Assembly (NCBI GenBank): GCA_036960305.1
Contig: JBALWA010000021.1
Span: 1 to 64,000, forward strand
DNA: 64,000 bases
Source: JBALVT01 sp036960305
Lineage (GTDB): Bacteria > Pseudomonadota > Gammaproteobacteria > Pseudomonadales > Halieaceae
Direction: 5' to 3'
Below, piece by piece: positions 1-8,213 of this stretch. The notes under the pieces were generated by a model. That model searched no databases, had not been told where the DNA came from, and was given only the letters and a program-made list of their open reading frames with translations. The first letter of the stretch is position 1, and every line of letters starts with the position of its first letter. Both the position numbers and the translations under genes were made by a program.

Positions 1-125
1 TGATGGCTCACCAAGGCAATTTTTATCCCAACCAAGCCCCCGGTACTCTGAGCGATTAAACGGGAATGGGGAGCAGGCAGGTAGGTAGGGCTGTGGGTTG
101 GCAGAATAAGCTGGTGAGCATTGAT

Positions 126-177
126 CGCTACCGCCATCCTTGGCTCTCGCGATCTACCGTCCATCCCTGGACATAAA
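126..177. repeat. Double CATCC-core palindromic repeat, copy A
   Basis: Two adjacent imperfect palindromes are present, GCCATCC.TGGC followed by GTCCATCC.TGGAC, separated by a short CGCGA spacer and ending in ACATAAA. A near-identical arrangement occurs at 20009-20060. In both places a strong, unrelated hairpin follows directly: GACACACG/CGTGTGTC here and CCGGCCC/GGGCCGG there. It looks like a dispersed REP-type repeat; its function is unknown. Confidence 0.6.
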
Positions 178-250
178 GACACACGGTCGTGTGTCAGGCC
201 ACCAGCTCGTTCCGCCAATCCGCAGACCGGGATCGAAGCGCTTTAGAACA

Positions 251-298
251 GGGGTCAGAGCACCTTTTCGGTGGGGCCTGAAAAAGTGGTCTGACCCC
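251..298. repeat. REP-like inverted repeat
   Basis: GGGGTCAGAGCAC (251-263) pairs with GTGGTCTGACCCC (286-298) at 12 of 13 positions. A smaller CACC/GGTG hairpin sits inside. The GGGGTCAGAGCA-type sequence is familiar from REP elements linked to REP-associated tyrosine transposases in environmental Proteobacteria. No such transposase is in the window, so any mobilising enzyme would be elsewhere. Confidence 0.5.
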
Positions 299-329
299 GA
301 TTTGTGCCAGCCTGCAGCTTGGTTCAGCG

Positions 330-1016
330 TCAGCTTCGATTGACCGGTAGTATTATTTCCTCGCCGCCGGGCTCCAGCAATGCCAGTGCTTTGTTGCGGG
401 AATTCCCCACCGCCCTGTTCAAGGGCACCAGCTTCAGGCCAGTTTTTAACTCGCTGCAAAAGATGGAATCGTCATCGGCGATAGGCTTTTCATTATCCAG
501 CCACCGCGGCCACTCGTCTGCAGCCAGCATCACCGGCATGCGTGAATGCCAAGGTTTGAAAGATTCGGCAGCATCAGTTGTCACTACGGTACAGGACAAC
601 AGGGGCGCATCCCCTCCCCGCCAAACGTCCCACAAAGCGGCGACCGCCATCGCGCCGGATTCGCTGGAGATATCGTAGGGTTGTTTGACCCCGTCTTCAG
701 TGCGCCACTCGATAAAACTGCTCATGGGCACCAGGCCACGCTGACTGCGAAAAGGCTTCTTATAGGCCGCCCGGCTGGACAGGGACTCGCTGCGGGCGTT
801 AAACATGGCGTATTTCTGGTCGACCTGCTTTGCCCAGGCCGGCGTCAGCCACCAGCGCGCGGGGACAATCTCGGCCTCAGCACCCAGGCCTCGCAGCAGT
901 GACACCGGTTCGGTAGGTGCAACATTGATCGCCTGTGGTAATTGCAGGTCGATACCCAGATCCCGCAACAACTCCTGCAGGCCCGGATTATCAATGACAT
1001 TAAATCGTCCACACAT
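330..1016 (-). CDS. SRAP-domain abasic-site DNA-protein crosslinking protein (YedK/HMCES family)
   Basis: SRAP proteins covalently trap abasic sites in single-stranded DNA through the N-terminal Cys2, protecting replication forks. The start at 1016 is chosen because it yields MCGRF, exposing Cys2 after Met removal; the 12 extra upstream codons of the open frame would bury that catalytic residue. Other hallmarks are visible: FNARSES (the Asn), a Phe-Ile-Glu-Trp segment holding the active-site Glu, and the HSRMP motif with the catalytic His. The length of 228 residues fits the family. It is a single-gene unit, separated from mazF by about 215 bases. Confidence 0.93.
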   Translation of the reverse strand: MCGRFNVIDNPGLQELLRDLGIDLQLPQAINVAPTEPVSLLRGLGAEAEIVPARWWLTPAWAKQVDQKYAMFNARSESLSSRAAYKKPFRSQRGLVPMSSFIEWRTEDGVKQPYDISSESGAMAVAALWDVWRGGDAPLLSCTVVTTDAAESFKPWHSRMPVMLAADEWPRWLDNEKPIADDDSIFCSELKTGLKLVPLNRAVGNSRNKALALLEPGGEEIILPVNRS

Positions 1017-1231
1017 GGGCTCTACTGTGCCCAATTCGGGTGTGGGCTGCAATGGCTGGCAGTGATTGCCTTGATCTCTGTGACTCCAGGGTTATATCGC
1101 CCAGGTCCGCTGCCCGAAGGCTGCGTAGCTAGAAGTCTCGGCGTGCTGGACAGGTGGTACACAGCAAAGGACAGTGCGGTAATAATCTCTCAACCGGGAC
1201 TCCATTAGTTCAATACTCATCGTGTTGAGCC

Positions 1232-1561
1232 CTATTTAACCAGCAAACCCACTTTTGCCAAGACTTCATCAATGACTGCCGCAGGTGCCTTTTCAATGAG
1301 CTTAATACCCCGCTCAACATAGTCAATTGTTCGCACCTGCTGACACAGTACGGCACCCTGGGTCTTACCTTCGCGCAACACAACCTCAAATCCGTGCCCT
1401 CTAACCCGACTGGTAACGGGTGCAACCAACGCCAACTTAAACTTCCGGTTGAATGGTTCGGGTGACAGTACGATAGCGGGCCGTTTGTGTGCCTGTTCGT
1501 GCCCTGCTGAAGGGTCAAAATCTGTCCAGATCAGATCTCCACGTTTTGGCGTATAGGCCAC
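1232..1561 (-). CDS. mazF: MazF/PemK-family endoribonuclease toxin
   Basis: This is a 109-residue protein with the MazF fold signature: N-terminal PKRGDLIWTDFDPSAGHEQ, then KRPAIVLSPEPFN, PVTSR, and a C-terminal IDYVERGI-type segment. Family members cut mRNA at short sequence motifs and are neutralised by the partner antitoxin. The start is GTG at 1561, directly abutting the TAG stop of mazE with no spacer, so the two are translationally coupled. Length and conserved blocks are intact, suggesting an active toxin. The chromosomal single-locus setting next to a repeat region is typical of a horizontally acquired toxin-antitoxin module. Confidence 0.93.
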   Translation of the reverse strand: MAYTPKRGDLIWTDFDPSAGHEQAHKRPAIVLSPEPFNRKFKLALVAPVTSRVRGHGFEVVLREGKTQGAVLCQQVRTIDYVERGIKLIEKAPAAVIDEVLAKVGLLVK

Positions 1562-1816
1562 CTAGATAATCTCCCGGCCTACTGGTGGATCTCCTAGCCA
1601 TTGTCTATCTTCATCCGTCAATTTCGCGGCACTCGCGGGCGTTGCAGCAAGCAAATCTTCCAACGAATATTCGGGAGTGGATGCCTTGATAGTGATCTGA
1701 CCATCTTCAGCGATGATATCGACAGCCTCGCCTAACTTGAGACCAGATTTGACTAGCGCCGCATTGGGAATGATAGCGCCTGCCGAGTTACCCCATTTTC
1801 TAATATTGGTACGCAC
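1562..1816 (-). CDS. mazE: MazE-family antitoxin (AbrB-like DNA-binding)
   Basis: This 84-residue antitoxin has an N-terminal swapped-hairpin AbrB/MazE domain (RKWGNSAGAIIP, then LGEAVDIIAEDGQITI) and an acidic C-terminal tail (roughly residues 50-84) that should wrap the toxin. The GTG start at 1816 is preceded by an AGGAG ribosome-binding site. MazE-type proteins also repress their own operon, and a perfect inverted repeat lies about 45 bases upstream (1861-1888), a good operator candidate. It is the first gene of the two-gene operon. Confidence 0.93.
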   Translation of the reverse strand: MRTNIRKWGNSAGAIIPNAALVKSGLKLGEAVDIIAEDGQITIKASTPEYSLEDLLAATPASAAKLTDEDRQWLGDPPVGREII

Positions 1817-1860
1817 GACGAACTCCTGCTTAGACTAATGTATATGCTATAGCTGACGGA

Positions 1861-1888
1861 CTATGTTTACACATATGTTTAAACATAG
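1861..1888. promoter_or_regulatory. Inverted repeat upstream of mazEF, candidate autoregulatory operator
   Basis: CTATGTTTA (1861-1869) and TAAACATAG (1880-1888) form perfect 9-base arms around an AT-rich centre that itself contains the palindrome ACATATGT. It lies 45 bases upstream of the mazE start in an AT-rich promoter-like stretch. MazEF complexes usually bind such palindromes; that this one is the operator is inferred from position. Confidence 0.5.
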
Positions 1889-2137
1889 CAACAATAAGAC
1901 GTACCCGTCCAGTGGCTAAACCGCCACACCCCTAAGAGTAAAGATCTGAAAAACCTGCCGGGACACCCTGAAGAGGGTAATCCATTAACCTGCTGTGCCC
2001 AAATCAGCTTAGGGATGCAAAAGGTCTGTATTGATATACCCCCAGCGCATACTCCACCACACTCAGGCCGGGATAGCTTGCACCCCGCTCCCCGCCAGTA
2101 GTACCCTAACCGGCGCGATTATCAGGAGATCCCGCGC
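1889..2137. other. Intergenic stretch between divergent mazEF and the DUF35 gene
   Basis: No gene is recognised in this 250-base stretch. It must contain the promoter for the DUF35-thiolase pair. A CAGGAG ribosome-binding site sits just before the ATG at 2138. I see no clear sigma-70 hexamer pair. Confidence 0.5.
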
Positions 2138-2572
2138 ATGAGCGACAAACCCCTGGCGCCAGCGATCGAAGGCTGGCACACCATGAGTTCCAAACCGCAC
2201 CTTATTGGCACCCAGTGCAAGGCCTGCGGCACCTATTTTTTCCCCAAGCAAACCCAGTTCTGCAAGAACCCACACTGCGAGAGCACCGAGTTTGATGAAG
2301 TCGAACTCAGCAGAAGAGGCCACGTCTGGAGCTATACCAGCGCCAGCTACAAGCCACCCGCCCCTTTTGTGGCTGCAGACCCCTTTGAGCCCTATGCCAT
2401 TGCCGCTGTGCGACTGGAAAAAGAGCAAATGGTGGTATTGGGCCAGGTCGTAACAGGCGTAGGTGTTGAGGACCTGAAAGTGGGTATGCCCATGGAGCTG
2501 GTGCTGGAAACCCTGCACGAGACGGAAGAAGACACCAAAGTCACCTGGAAATGGCAGCCGGCATCCGCCTGA
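2138..2572 (+). CDS. DUF35 zinc-ribbon/OB-fold protein (partner of thiolase-like enzyme)
   Basis: This 144-residue protein has a rubredoxin-like zinc ribbon near the N-terminus (CKACG ... CKNPHC, about residues 27-49) followed by an OB-fold (about residues 55-135, with GHVWSYT and VLGQVV blocks). DUF35 proteins act as acyl-CoA-binding partners of thiolase-like or MaoC-like enzymes, for example in steroid side-chain breakdown (ChsH2-Ltp2 type). The gene lies 30 bases upstream of exactly such a thiolase-like gene, so the two very likely form one complex. The start is supported by a CAGGAG box. Confidence 0.88.
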   Translation: MSDKPLAPAIEGWHTMSSKPHLIGTQCKACGTYFFPKQTQFCKNPHCESTEFDEVELSRRGHVWSYTSASYKPPAPFVAADPFEPYAIAAVRLEKEQMVVLGQVVTGVGVEDLKVGMPMELVLETLHETEEDTKVTWKWQPASA

Positions 2573-2602
2573 TGACCCCGAGAATCTGGAGTAGGAAGTA
2601 AC

Positions 2603-3790
2603 ATGTCTAACGAAATAGCAATTCTGGGTGCGGGGATGCACCCCTGGGGCAAATGGGGCCGCAACTTTGTCGAGTATGGCGTCGCCGCCGCCCGCGAGGC
2701 CCTGGCCGATGCCGGTGTGCCCTGGCAGGACGTTCAGTTTGTCTCCGGGGGCGCGACCATTCGCAACGGTTACCCCGGCCAGGTGGCTGGTGCAACCTTC
2801 GCCCAGGCACTGGGCTGGCAAGGCGCTGAGGTGAACACCTCCTATGCGGCCTGCGCCTCGGGCTCACAGGCCCTGGCAGCGGCGCGCAGTAAAATCCTTT
2901 CCGGTGAGTGCGAAGTCGCGCTGGTCGTCGGCGCCGACACCACCCCCAAGGGCTTTCTCGCACCGGCTGGCGGCTACCGTCCGGAAGATCCCGATTGGGT
3001 GCGCTTTTACCTGGGCATCACCAACCCAACCTACTTTGCGCTCTACGCTCGCCGCCGCATGGACGTATACGGTGACACACTGGAAGATTTTGCCGCCGTC
3101 AAAGTGAAGAACTCGCTCATTGGCAGCAAAAACCCCCGCGCACGCTACCGCAAAGCCTTTAGCCTGGAAGACGTCGCGGCATCAGCGATGGTCGCAGATC
3201 CCCTGCGACTGATGGACATTTGCGCCACCAGCGATGGCGGCGCCGCACTGATTGTTTCCAGCCTGGAGTACGCCAGGAAGATCGGCAAAGGCAATGCCCC
3301 GCGCGTAGCCGCCATCTCTACAGTGACGCCCACCTTCGCCAGCGAAGTGGTTGAAATGCCTGATATCGCCACAGATTCAGCAGCTGCTGACGGCATTGAA
3401 GCGCAGAGCTTTCGCGCTTCCCTGCCGGTCAAAGCCTATGAAGAGGCTGGTATTGGCCCTGAGGATATCAGTTTGGCCGAGGTCTACGACCTCTCCACTG
3501 CACTGGAACTGGACTGGATTGAAGACCTGCAACTGGCACCTCGTGGTGAAGCGGCGGGCCTACTGCGATCGGGTGATACGGCGCTGGGGGGCAAAATCCC
3601 GGTCAATGTCTCCGGTGGCCTGGCCTGTTTTGGTGAGGCGGTACCGGCTCAGGCCATTGCCCAAATCTGTGAACTCACCTGGCAACTGCGAGGTGAAGCG
3701 GGCGACCGCCAGGTGCAGGGCGCCAAAGTGGGCATCACGGCCAATCAGGGCCTGTTTGGTCACGGCAGTTCGGTCATCATCAAGAAGTAG
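2603..3790 (+). CDS. SCP-x/lipid-transfer type thiolase-like enzyme
   Basis: This 395-residue thiolase-fold protein forms an operon with the upstream DUF35 protein. The nucleophile region AACASGSQA carries the expected Cys (about residue 84). However, the usual GHPxGATG catalytic His motif is replaced by GGLACFGEAVP (about residues 338-348), giving Glu where His is expected. The C-terminal CxG motif is replaced by GLFGHGSS. The family (SCP-x thiolases, lipid-transfer proteins, Ltp2-like aldolases) acts on CoA thioesters in fatty-acid or steroid side-chain degradation. The missing residues argue against a routine acetyl-CoA acetyltransferase and leave retro-aldol or condensing activity open. 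Confidence 0.85.
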   Translation: MSNEIAILGAGMHPWGKWGRNFVEYGVAAAREALADAGVPWQDVQFVSGGATIRNGYPGQVAGATFAQALGWQGAEVNTSYAACASGSQALAAARSKILSGECEVALVVGADTTPKGFLAPAGGYRPEDPDWVRFYLGITNPTYFALYARRRMDVYGDTLEDFAAVKVKNSLIGSKNPRARYRKAFSLEDVAASAMVADPLRLMDICATSDGGAALIVSSLEYARKIGKGNAPRVAAISTVTPTFASEVVEMPDIATDSAAADGIEAQSFRASLPVKAYEEAGIGPEDISLAEVYDLSTALELDWIEDLQLAPRGEAAGLLRSGDTALGGKIPVNVSGGLACFGEAVPAQAIAQICELTWQLRGEAGDRQVQGAKVGITANQGLFGHGSSVIIKK

Positions 3791-3850
3791 CTTTCAACTG
3801 CGAGACCCATTCCGCTTGCGCCAGCTGGCGGGTGGTCTCGCTGATCAGTA

Positions 3851-4297
3851 TTACTGAGTCTCTGGCTCCGGGTCTGCACTGCGCACACTGGCCTGCTGCA
3901 AAAATGCGATCAAGTCAGCCCGCTGTTGCGGGTCGGGTACCCCCAGGCTCATCATGAGTGACTCGGGAAACATTTTCTGCGGGTTCTCCAGCCAGGCGTA
4001 CATAAATTCCGGCGTCCAGACAAATTCAGCCTGTTTGAATTGCTCGGAATAATAATCAAAGCCCGCTTGTTTGCCAGCCACCTTGCCAAAAATCCGGTGC
4101 AGGTTGGGTCCATTATTATGGCCTATATATTTCTCGGCATAATGGCAGGTACGGCAGGCTGCAAACAGCAGACGACCCCTTGCGGGATCGCCTGCGGGCA
4201 TGGCCGATGACGGGCTCTCAGGCTCCTGTGCGATCACAACCGTAGCGCCCGGCAACAACAGTAAACAAGACAATATCAGGCGACAGGCGGCAGTCAT
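3851..4297 (-). CDS. Exported c-type cytochrome
   Basis: This 148-residue class I cytochrome c begins with a signal peptide (about residues 1-23, ending VIAQ) and carries one CRTCH haem site (Cys48, Cys51, His52). A Met-rich segment (SLMMSLG) probably supplies the axial Met. The start at 4297 overlaps the stop of the upstream flavoprotein by 4 bases (ATGA); the 19 upstream codons in the frame would disrupt the signal peptide. Coupling to a Tat-exported flavoprotein suggests it accepts that enzyme's electrons in the periplasm and passes them to the respiratory chain. This role is inferred from context. Confidence 0.88.
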   Translation of the reverse strand: MTAACRLILSCLLLLPGATVVIAQEPESPSSAMPAGDPARGRLLFAACRTCHYAEKYIGHNNGPNLHRIFGKVAGKQAGFDYYSEQFKQAEFVWTPEFMYAWLENPQKMFPESLMMSLGVPDPQQRADLIAFLQQASVRSADPEPETQ

Positions 4298-5829
4298 GCG
4301 CTCACTCCTTTCCCGGCGACAGACTTGCCGGCCTGGCGGCCAAAGAAGGTACAATCGCCCACAGAGATTCCGCTGGCAATATAGGGCGCCACCGGCAGGC
4401 CCGCGGTGTTGCGGCCCGCTGCAAACAAGCCAGGTATATTCTCTCCGAAACTGTTGACCACCTGACCGGAGGTGCGGGTATGCAAACCACCAAAAGTATG
4501 GGAGGCAAAAAACGCCTGATCGACAGACAAATCCCAGGCCTTATACGGCGGCCCCTGTAAGGGCCGCAGAAAATCGCGACTTTTTTGAAACATCGGATCC
4601 GTGCCATTTTGTGCATAGCGGTTGTAGTAGGCCACCGTGTTTTGCAATGCCCCTTTGGGCAGACCCAGCTGATTGGCCACGTCGCCGATGGAGTTGCCCT
4701 TGGCCACGGCCAAAAAATTGTCTTGTTTGAACTGATAACTGCTGCGGTTATCCGTAATCAACCAGGCCTTGCCGCCCTGGTGGTAGGCAATGCTGTTACC
4801 CATAACTGCGTGGTAGGATTCCTCGGAAACAAAGCGCTGCCCCGAAGCGTTCACCACGATTCCGGAAATTACGTTCTCAGGGGGGTAAATAGGTGCGATG
4901 GCAAAGCCCTCGTGCATTCGTAATGCTTCTGCGCCCACGGCAATGCCCATATTGATGCCGGCACCCAGATCACCCGCGCTGGCCCAGGGCACAGAGCAGT
5001 CATACAGTTTCGGCGCATAGCGCTGTAGCATCTCCCGATTATGAATAAAACCACCGCACGCAAGCACGATGCCACGCCTTGCCCTGATACTTTTTCGAAC
5101 ACCGTTCACGTTCACCAACATGCCTGCAACGCGGCCATCACTTTCGACTATCAGTCGTTCGCCAGAAGTAAGCACTTGCATGCGCACCCCCTGCGCCTCT
5201 GCAGTTCGCAACAGGGCTTCCATCAGAGCGCGACCGCCGTTCATCCCCGGCACGCCGGGCACATGCCCCCTGGGAGCCGGTGTTGCCTGTTCCCTGGCGG
5301 GCCAGGCCAGTTCATTGCCGGAAAAATACAGGGACTCGTCGCCCATCGGCAAGCCTTTGGCCTTGGTAAATTTTTGCAGGTAGGGCACCCCCTGGTCGAA
5401 CAGCCAATCAAAGTGGTCAACACTTTGTTCACAGTACAGCTGGATTTTATCCTCTTGCTGATGCACCCCGCCGGCCGAGACGATAAAGTTGTACATCGCC
5501 TCCGGCGAGTCCTTTATATTCAATGACCGCTGCAACGACGTGCCGCCACCGGCGTAGATTACCCCGCCGGACAGGGCGGAGGAGCCTCCGGGTTTTAGCA
5601 GTGATTCTATTACCAGCACTTTAGCGCCCGCAGCGCTCGCTTCCAAAGCTGCACTGATTCCCGCGGCTCCGGAGCCCGCGATCAGAACGTCGGTGGTAAT
5701 ATCCCAGGATTTTACTTCCGCACTGGGCATAGCCGCTGCGCCGGCGGCCAGGGTTGTGGCTGCAGTCGCTCCCAGCCCGGCCAGCAAACCGCGACGACTG
5801 AGCCCTTGAATGTCAGACTTCTCACTCAC
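4294..5829 (-). CDS. Tat-exported FAD-dependent dehydrogenase (FAD_binding_2; fumarate reductase / ketosteroid dehydrogenase-like)
   Basis: This 511-residue flavoprotein has a twin-arginine signal (SRRGLLAGLGATAA near residues 11-24) and an N-terminal FAD motif (VLIAGSGAAG, about residue 50). Further blocks are KPGGSSALSGG, an NASGQRFVSEE segment and the C-terminal PYIASGISVGDCTFFGR block. The fold is shared by 3-ketosteroid dehydrogenases, urocanate reductases and periplasmic fumarate reductases. It is translationally coupled to a downstream cytochrome c, favouring substrate oxidation in the periplasm with electrons leaving via haem. The steroid or acyl-CoA gene neighbours hint at a lipid-type substrate; the exact substrate is not readable from sequence. 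Confidence 0.88.
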   Translation of the reverse strand: MSEKSDIQGLSRRGLLAGLGATAATTLAAGAAAMPSAEVKSWDITTDVLIAGSGAAGISAALEASAAGAKVLVIESLLKPGGSSALSGGVIYAGGGTSLQRSLNIKDSPEAMYNFIVSAGGVHQQEDKIQLYCEQSVDHFDWLFDQGVPYLQKFTKAKGLPMGDESLYFSGNELAWPAREQATPAPRGHVPGVPGMNGGRALMEALLRTAEAQGVRMQVLTSGERLIVESDGRVAGMLVNVNGVRKSIRARRGIVLACGGFIHNREMLQRYAPKLYDCSVPWASAGDLGAGINMGIAVGAEALRMHEGFAIAPIYPPENVISGIVVNASGQRFVSEESYHAVMGNSIAYHQGGKAWLITDNRSSYQFKQDNFLAVAKGNSIGDVANQLGLPKGALQNTVAYYNRYAQNGTDPMFQKSRDFLRPLQGPPYKAWDLSVDQAFFASHTFGGLHTRTSGQVVNSFGENIPGLFAAGRNTAGLPVAPYIASGISVGDCTFFGRQAGKSVAGKGVSA

Positions 5830-5832
5830 CTC

Positions 5833-6537
5833 TTAACCCTCCATCCAACCCATACTCACGTACTCCAGTTTGCCGTCCACCATATAACATCGGTGCCTAT
5901 GGCCATCCGTCTCCATTTCTTCATTCTCATAACCGGCGTCCCCGGCGTAGAGAAAACAGATGCCGTCGTTCACGAAAACCATATGGGGGGCATAGATGAT
6001 TACCTCTCGCCCGCCTATAGTCTCCCGTGCATCGTCACAGCGTTCATGGGACGAAATATCCACCAGACTGATATAGGTCGGCGGCATCAAACGCAGCGCC
6101 TCGTCAGCGTCAACAGCTTCGGCGCAAGCGGCTTTAGGGCAGACCCAGCGGTGGCTGGCGATTTCGCCGCCGTCAACCCGCACCTCCTGGTCATCCTTCA
6201 GGATGGCCAGGAAAAACCAGGTGGAGAATCGTTTCTTAGCCCCCTCGGGGGTGGTCCAGTGCGATTGGTAAACCAATTGATCGGCACTGATTGTCAGCCC
6301 CGCTTCTTCCTGGGTTTCCCTGATGGCGGCATTTACCGCCGCTCCGTATTCATCCCGGTCCTGGGGATAATCCACCTCATCTACCTTGCCGCCCGGGAAA
6401 ACCCACATGCCGCCCATATGCTTAACTGCCTGGCTGCGCTGTACCAACAAGGCCTCCATGCCTTTATCGCCGTCGCGCAACAAAACAATGGTCGCTGCGG
6501 GCAGCACGGGTTCAACCTGGTCACTGGTTTCAATCAT
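5833..6537 (-). CDS. Nudix hydrolase, NUDT19-like
   Basis: This 234-residue protein has a Nudix box starting at PGGKVDEVD and ending RETQEEAGL (about residues 48-80), with an insertion between the GG and the RExxEE part. That stretched box is typical of NUDT7/NUDT19-like enzymes, which cleave CoA or acyl-CoA diphosphate bonds. It lies immediately before the flavoprotein gene (3-base gap) and after a MaoC-type hydratase gene on the same strand, so a role in trimming CoA species during acyl-CoA metabolism is plausible. Substrate assignment is inference; the Nudix call is firm. Confidence 0.88.
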   Translation of the reverse strand: MIETSDQVEPVLPAATIVLLRDGDKGMEALLVQRSQAVKHMGGMWVFPGGKVDEVDYPQDRDEYGAAVNAAIRETQEEAGLTISADQLVYQSHWTTPEGAKKRFSTWFFLAILKDDQEVRVDGGEIASHRWVCPKAACAEAVDADEALRLMPPTYISLVDISSHERCDDARETIGGREVIIYAPHMVFVNDGICFLYAGDAGYENEEMETDGHRHRCYMVDGKLEYVSMGWMEG

Positions 6538-6555
6538 AGCTCTAACCTCGTGTAC

Positions 6556-7011
6556 TCAAGGGTAAAAACGGCTAATTGTATCGATCACACAAGCGGGACG
6601 GTCGCCCCCCTCGATTTCAATAGTCATACGCACGACCACCTGTACTCCCCCCTTGACCTCCTCTACCGCGATCACTTCGCCGCCGCCGCGCACGCGACTG
6701 CCTACCGGCACTGGAGCAGGAAACCGCACTTTCTCACAGCCATAATTCACCCCCATAGACACATTATTCACCTGCATAATCTGTGGCAAAAACAGATTAG
6801 CCAGCGACAGGGATAAATAGCCATGGGCGATCGTCTTGCCAAACGGTCCCTGCGCCGCCCGCTCGGGGTCCACGTGAATCCACTGGTGATCACCCGTGGC
6901 ATCCGCAAAGAGATTAATACGCTGTTGGTCAATCTCCAGCCATTCGCTGTAGCCCAGATGCTCCCCCACGGTTACAAGAAGTGCCGCCGGATTGTCAAAG
7001 GTTGTGGTCAT
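6556..7011 (-). CDS. MaoC-like (R)-specific enoyl-CoA hydratase
   Basis: This 151-residue single hot-dog-domain protein carries the hydratase-2 signature FADATGDHQWIHVD (Asp and His of the catalytic pair, about residues 35-48) followed by GPFGKTIAHGYLSLSL. Such enzymes hydrate 2-enoyl-CoA to (R)-3-hydroxyacyl-CoA, feeding beta-oxidation or polyhydroxyalkanoate synthesis. It is the first gene of a four-gene minus-strand run (MaoC, Nudix, flavoprotein, cytochrome c). The region upstream is AT-richer and divergent from mscS. Confidence 0.92.
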   Translation of the reverse strand: MTTTFDNPAALLVTVGEHLGYSEWLEIDQQRINLFADATGDHQWIHVDPERAAQGPFGKTIAHGYLSLSLANLFLPQIMQVNNVSMGVNYGCEKVRFPAPVPVGSRVRGGGEVIAVEEVKGGVQVVVRMTIEIEGGDRPACVIDTISRFYP

Positions 7012-7189
7012 GGTAAATGCCTGTATAAGTTACACGTGATAGCAGAGACTATAGCAAGGGGGTACAGAGGCAAAGCCCCGACGGTTCAACTGTTCCCACT
7101 AAAGCCTTCACTGGATCAAAATAGCAGTGTAAATTCACCTTGATCTTGTCTATATTAGCCACAACCCGCTCAATAAGAGGATAAGTACT

Positions 7190-8008
7190 ATGTTGGAAAA
7201 TCTGGATGTGACCGCCCTGATAAATGATTACGCCCTACCCTGGGGTATCAAACTGGCGCTAGCGCTGGTTATCTTCGTCGTCGGCCGCATCGTGGTAGCG
7301 ACCGTGGTAAACGTGGTGGGGCGATTGATGCGCAGCCGGGAAATGGACGAAATGCTCGTTCGCTTCTTGTCTTCCATCCTTCGTTGGGTCCTGTTGTTAT
7401 TTGTCATTATTGCGGCCCTGAGCCAACTGGGCATCGATACAACGTCACTGATCGCGCTACTAGGTGCTGCAGGCCTGGCCATCGGCCTGTCGCTGCAAAG
7501 CTCACTGTCAAACTTTGCCGCTGGCGTGATGATTATTGTTTTCCGCCCGTTCAGCAAAGGTGATTTCGTAGAGGTGGCCGGTGCCACGGGTGTCATTGAT
7601 AGCATTAATATTTTCACCACCACTATGACCACACCCGACAACAAGGAAGTCATTGTTCCTAACGGCTCCGTCATGTCCAGCAATATCACCAACTACTCAG
7701 CGCGAGACACCCGCCGGGTTGATATGGTCTTTGGTATTTCCTACGACGATGACCTGCGTAAAGCCAAGCAATTACTGGAGGACATTATCGCTGCGGATGA
7801 CCGTGTACTCGCTGACCCGGCCCCGGTTATTGCCCTGAGTGAACTGGCTGATTCCAGCGTCAATTTCATTGTTCGTCCCTGGGCCAAAGCAGAGGATTAC
7901 TGGGCGATCCTATGGGATACCACAGAAACTGTGAAACTCAAGTTTGATGAAGCCGGTATCAGCATCCCCTACCCCCAAATGGATGTGCACATGGATAAGC
8001 CCCAATAG
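7190..8008 (+). CDS. mscS: Small-conductance mechanosensitive channel, MscS family
   Basis: This 272-residue MscS-type channel has three N-terminal membrane segments (about residues 15-37, 60-82 and 88-118), with the pore-lining helix visible as GLAIGLSLQSSLSNFAAG. The beta domain (FSKGDFVEV ... VPNGSVMSSNITNYS) and a C-terminal alpha/beta domain follow. It protects the cell from hypo-osmotic shock by releasing solutes at high membrane tension. Length is close to the E. coli protein (286). It appears monocistronic; a GAGGA ribosome-binding site precedes the ATG. Confidence 0.95.
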   Translation: MLENLDVTALINDYALPWGIKLALALVIFVVGRIVVATVVNVVGRLMRSREMDEMLVRFLSSILRWVLLLFVIIAALSQLGIDTTSLIALLGAAGLAIGLSLQSSLSNFAAGVMIIVFRPFSKGDFVEVAGATGVIDSINIFTTTMTTPDNKEVIVPNGSVMSSNITNYSARDTRRVDMVFGISYDDDLRKAKQLLEDIIAADDRVLADPAPVIALSELADSSVNFIVRPWAKAEDYWAILWDTTETVKLKFDEAGISIPYPQMDVHMDKPQ

Positions 8009-8213
8009 CCCCGTCTCGGGCACAATAGCGGGGCCCCGCCCCGCCACCTACCAGCACGCGCAACAGCCGATCATTACAAGGATTTCACAGTTTTCAGGGC
8101 GGACAGTGTGGTATAAATAGGCCTTAATACTGTCCATCTGCTCCCTGCCTCCTGGCTGCAACAATTGCTGCCGGGTTCCGCGGGTGGCAGGTCGCTCTCG
8201 TTTGGAATGAAAA

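Larger units (their letters stand above)
1..329. other. Gene-free stretch with palindromic repeats
   Basis: No convincing gene is seen here. Short open frames have no family resemblance. The stretch holds a double CATCC-type palindrome (126-177), a perfect GACACACG/CGTGTGTC hairpin right after it, and a REP-like inverted repeat (251-298). It borders the 3' end of the SRAP gene, which is a usual place for such repeats. Confidence 0.6.

Noticed and set aside
2063..2821. 252-codon open frame on the minus strand over the DUF35 and thiolase-like genes
   Set aside because: It spans two real genes and their gap on the opposite strand, with no motif.
5806..6816. 336-codon open frame on the plus strand
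   Set aside because: It runs antisense across the Nudix and MaoC genes, both with clear motifs; His/Pro-rich composition is typical of a shadow frame.
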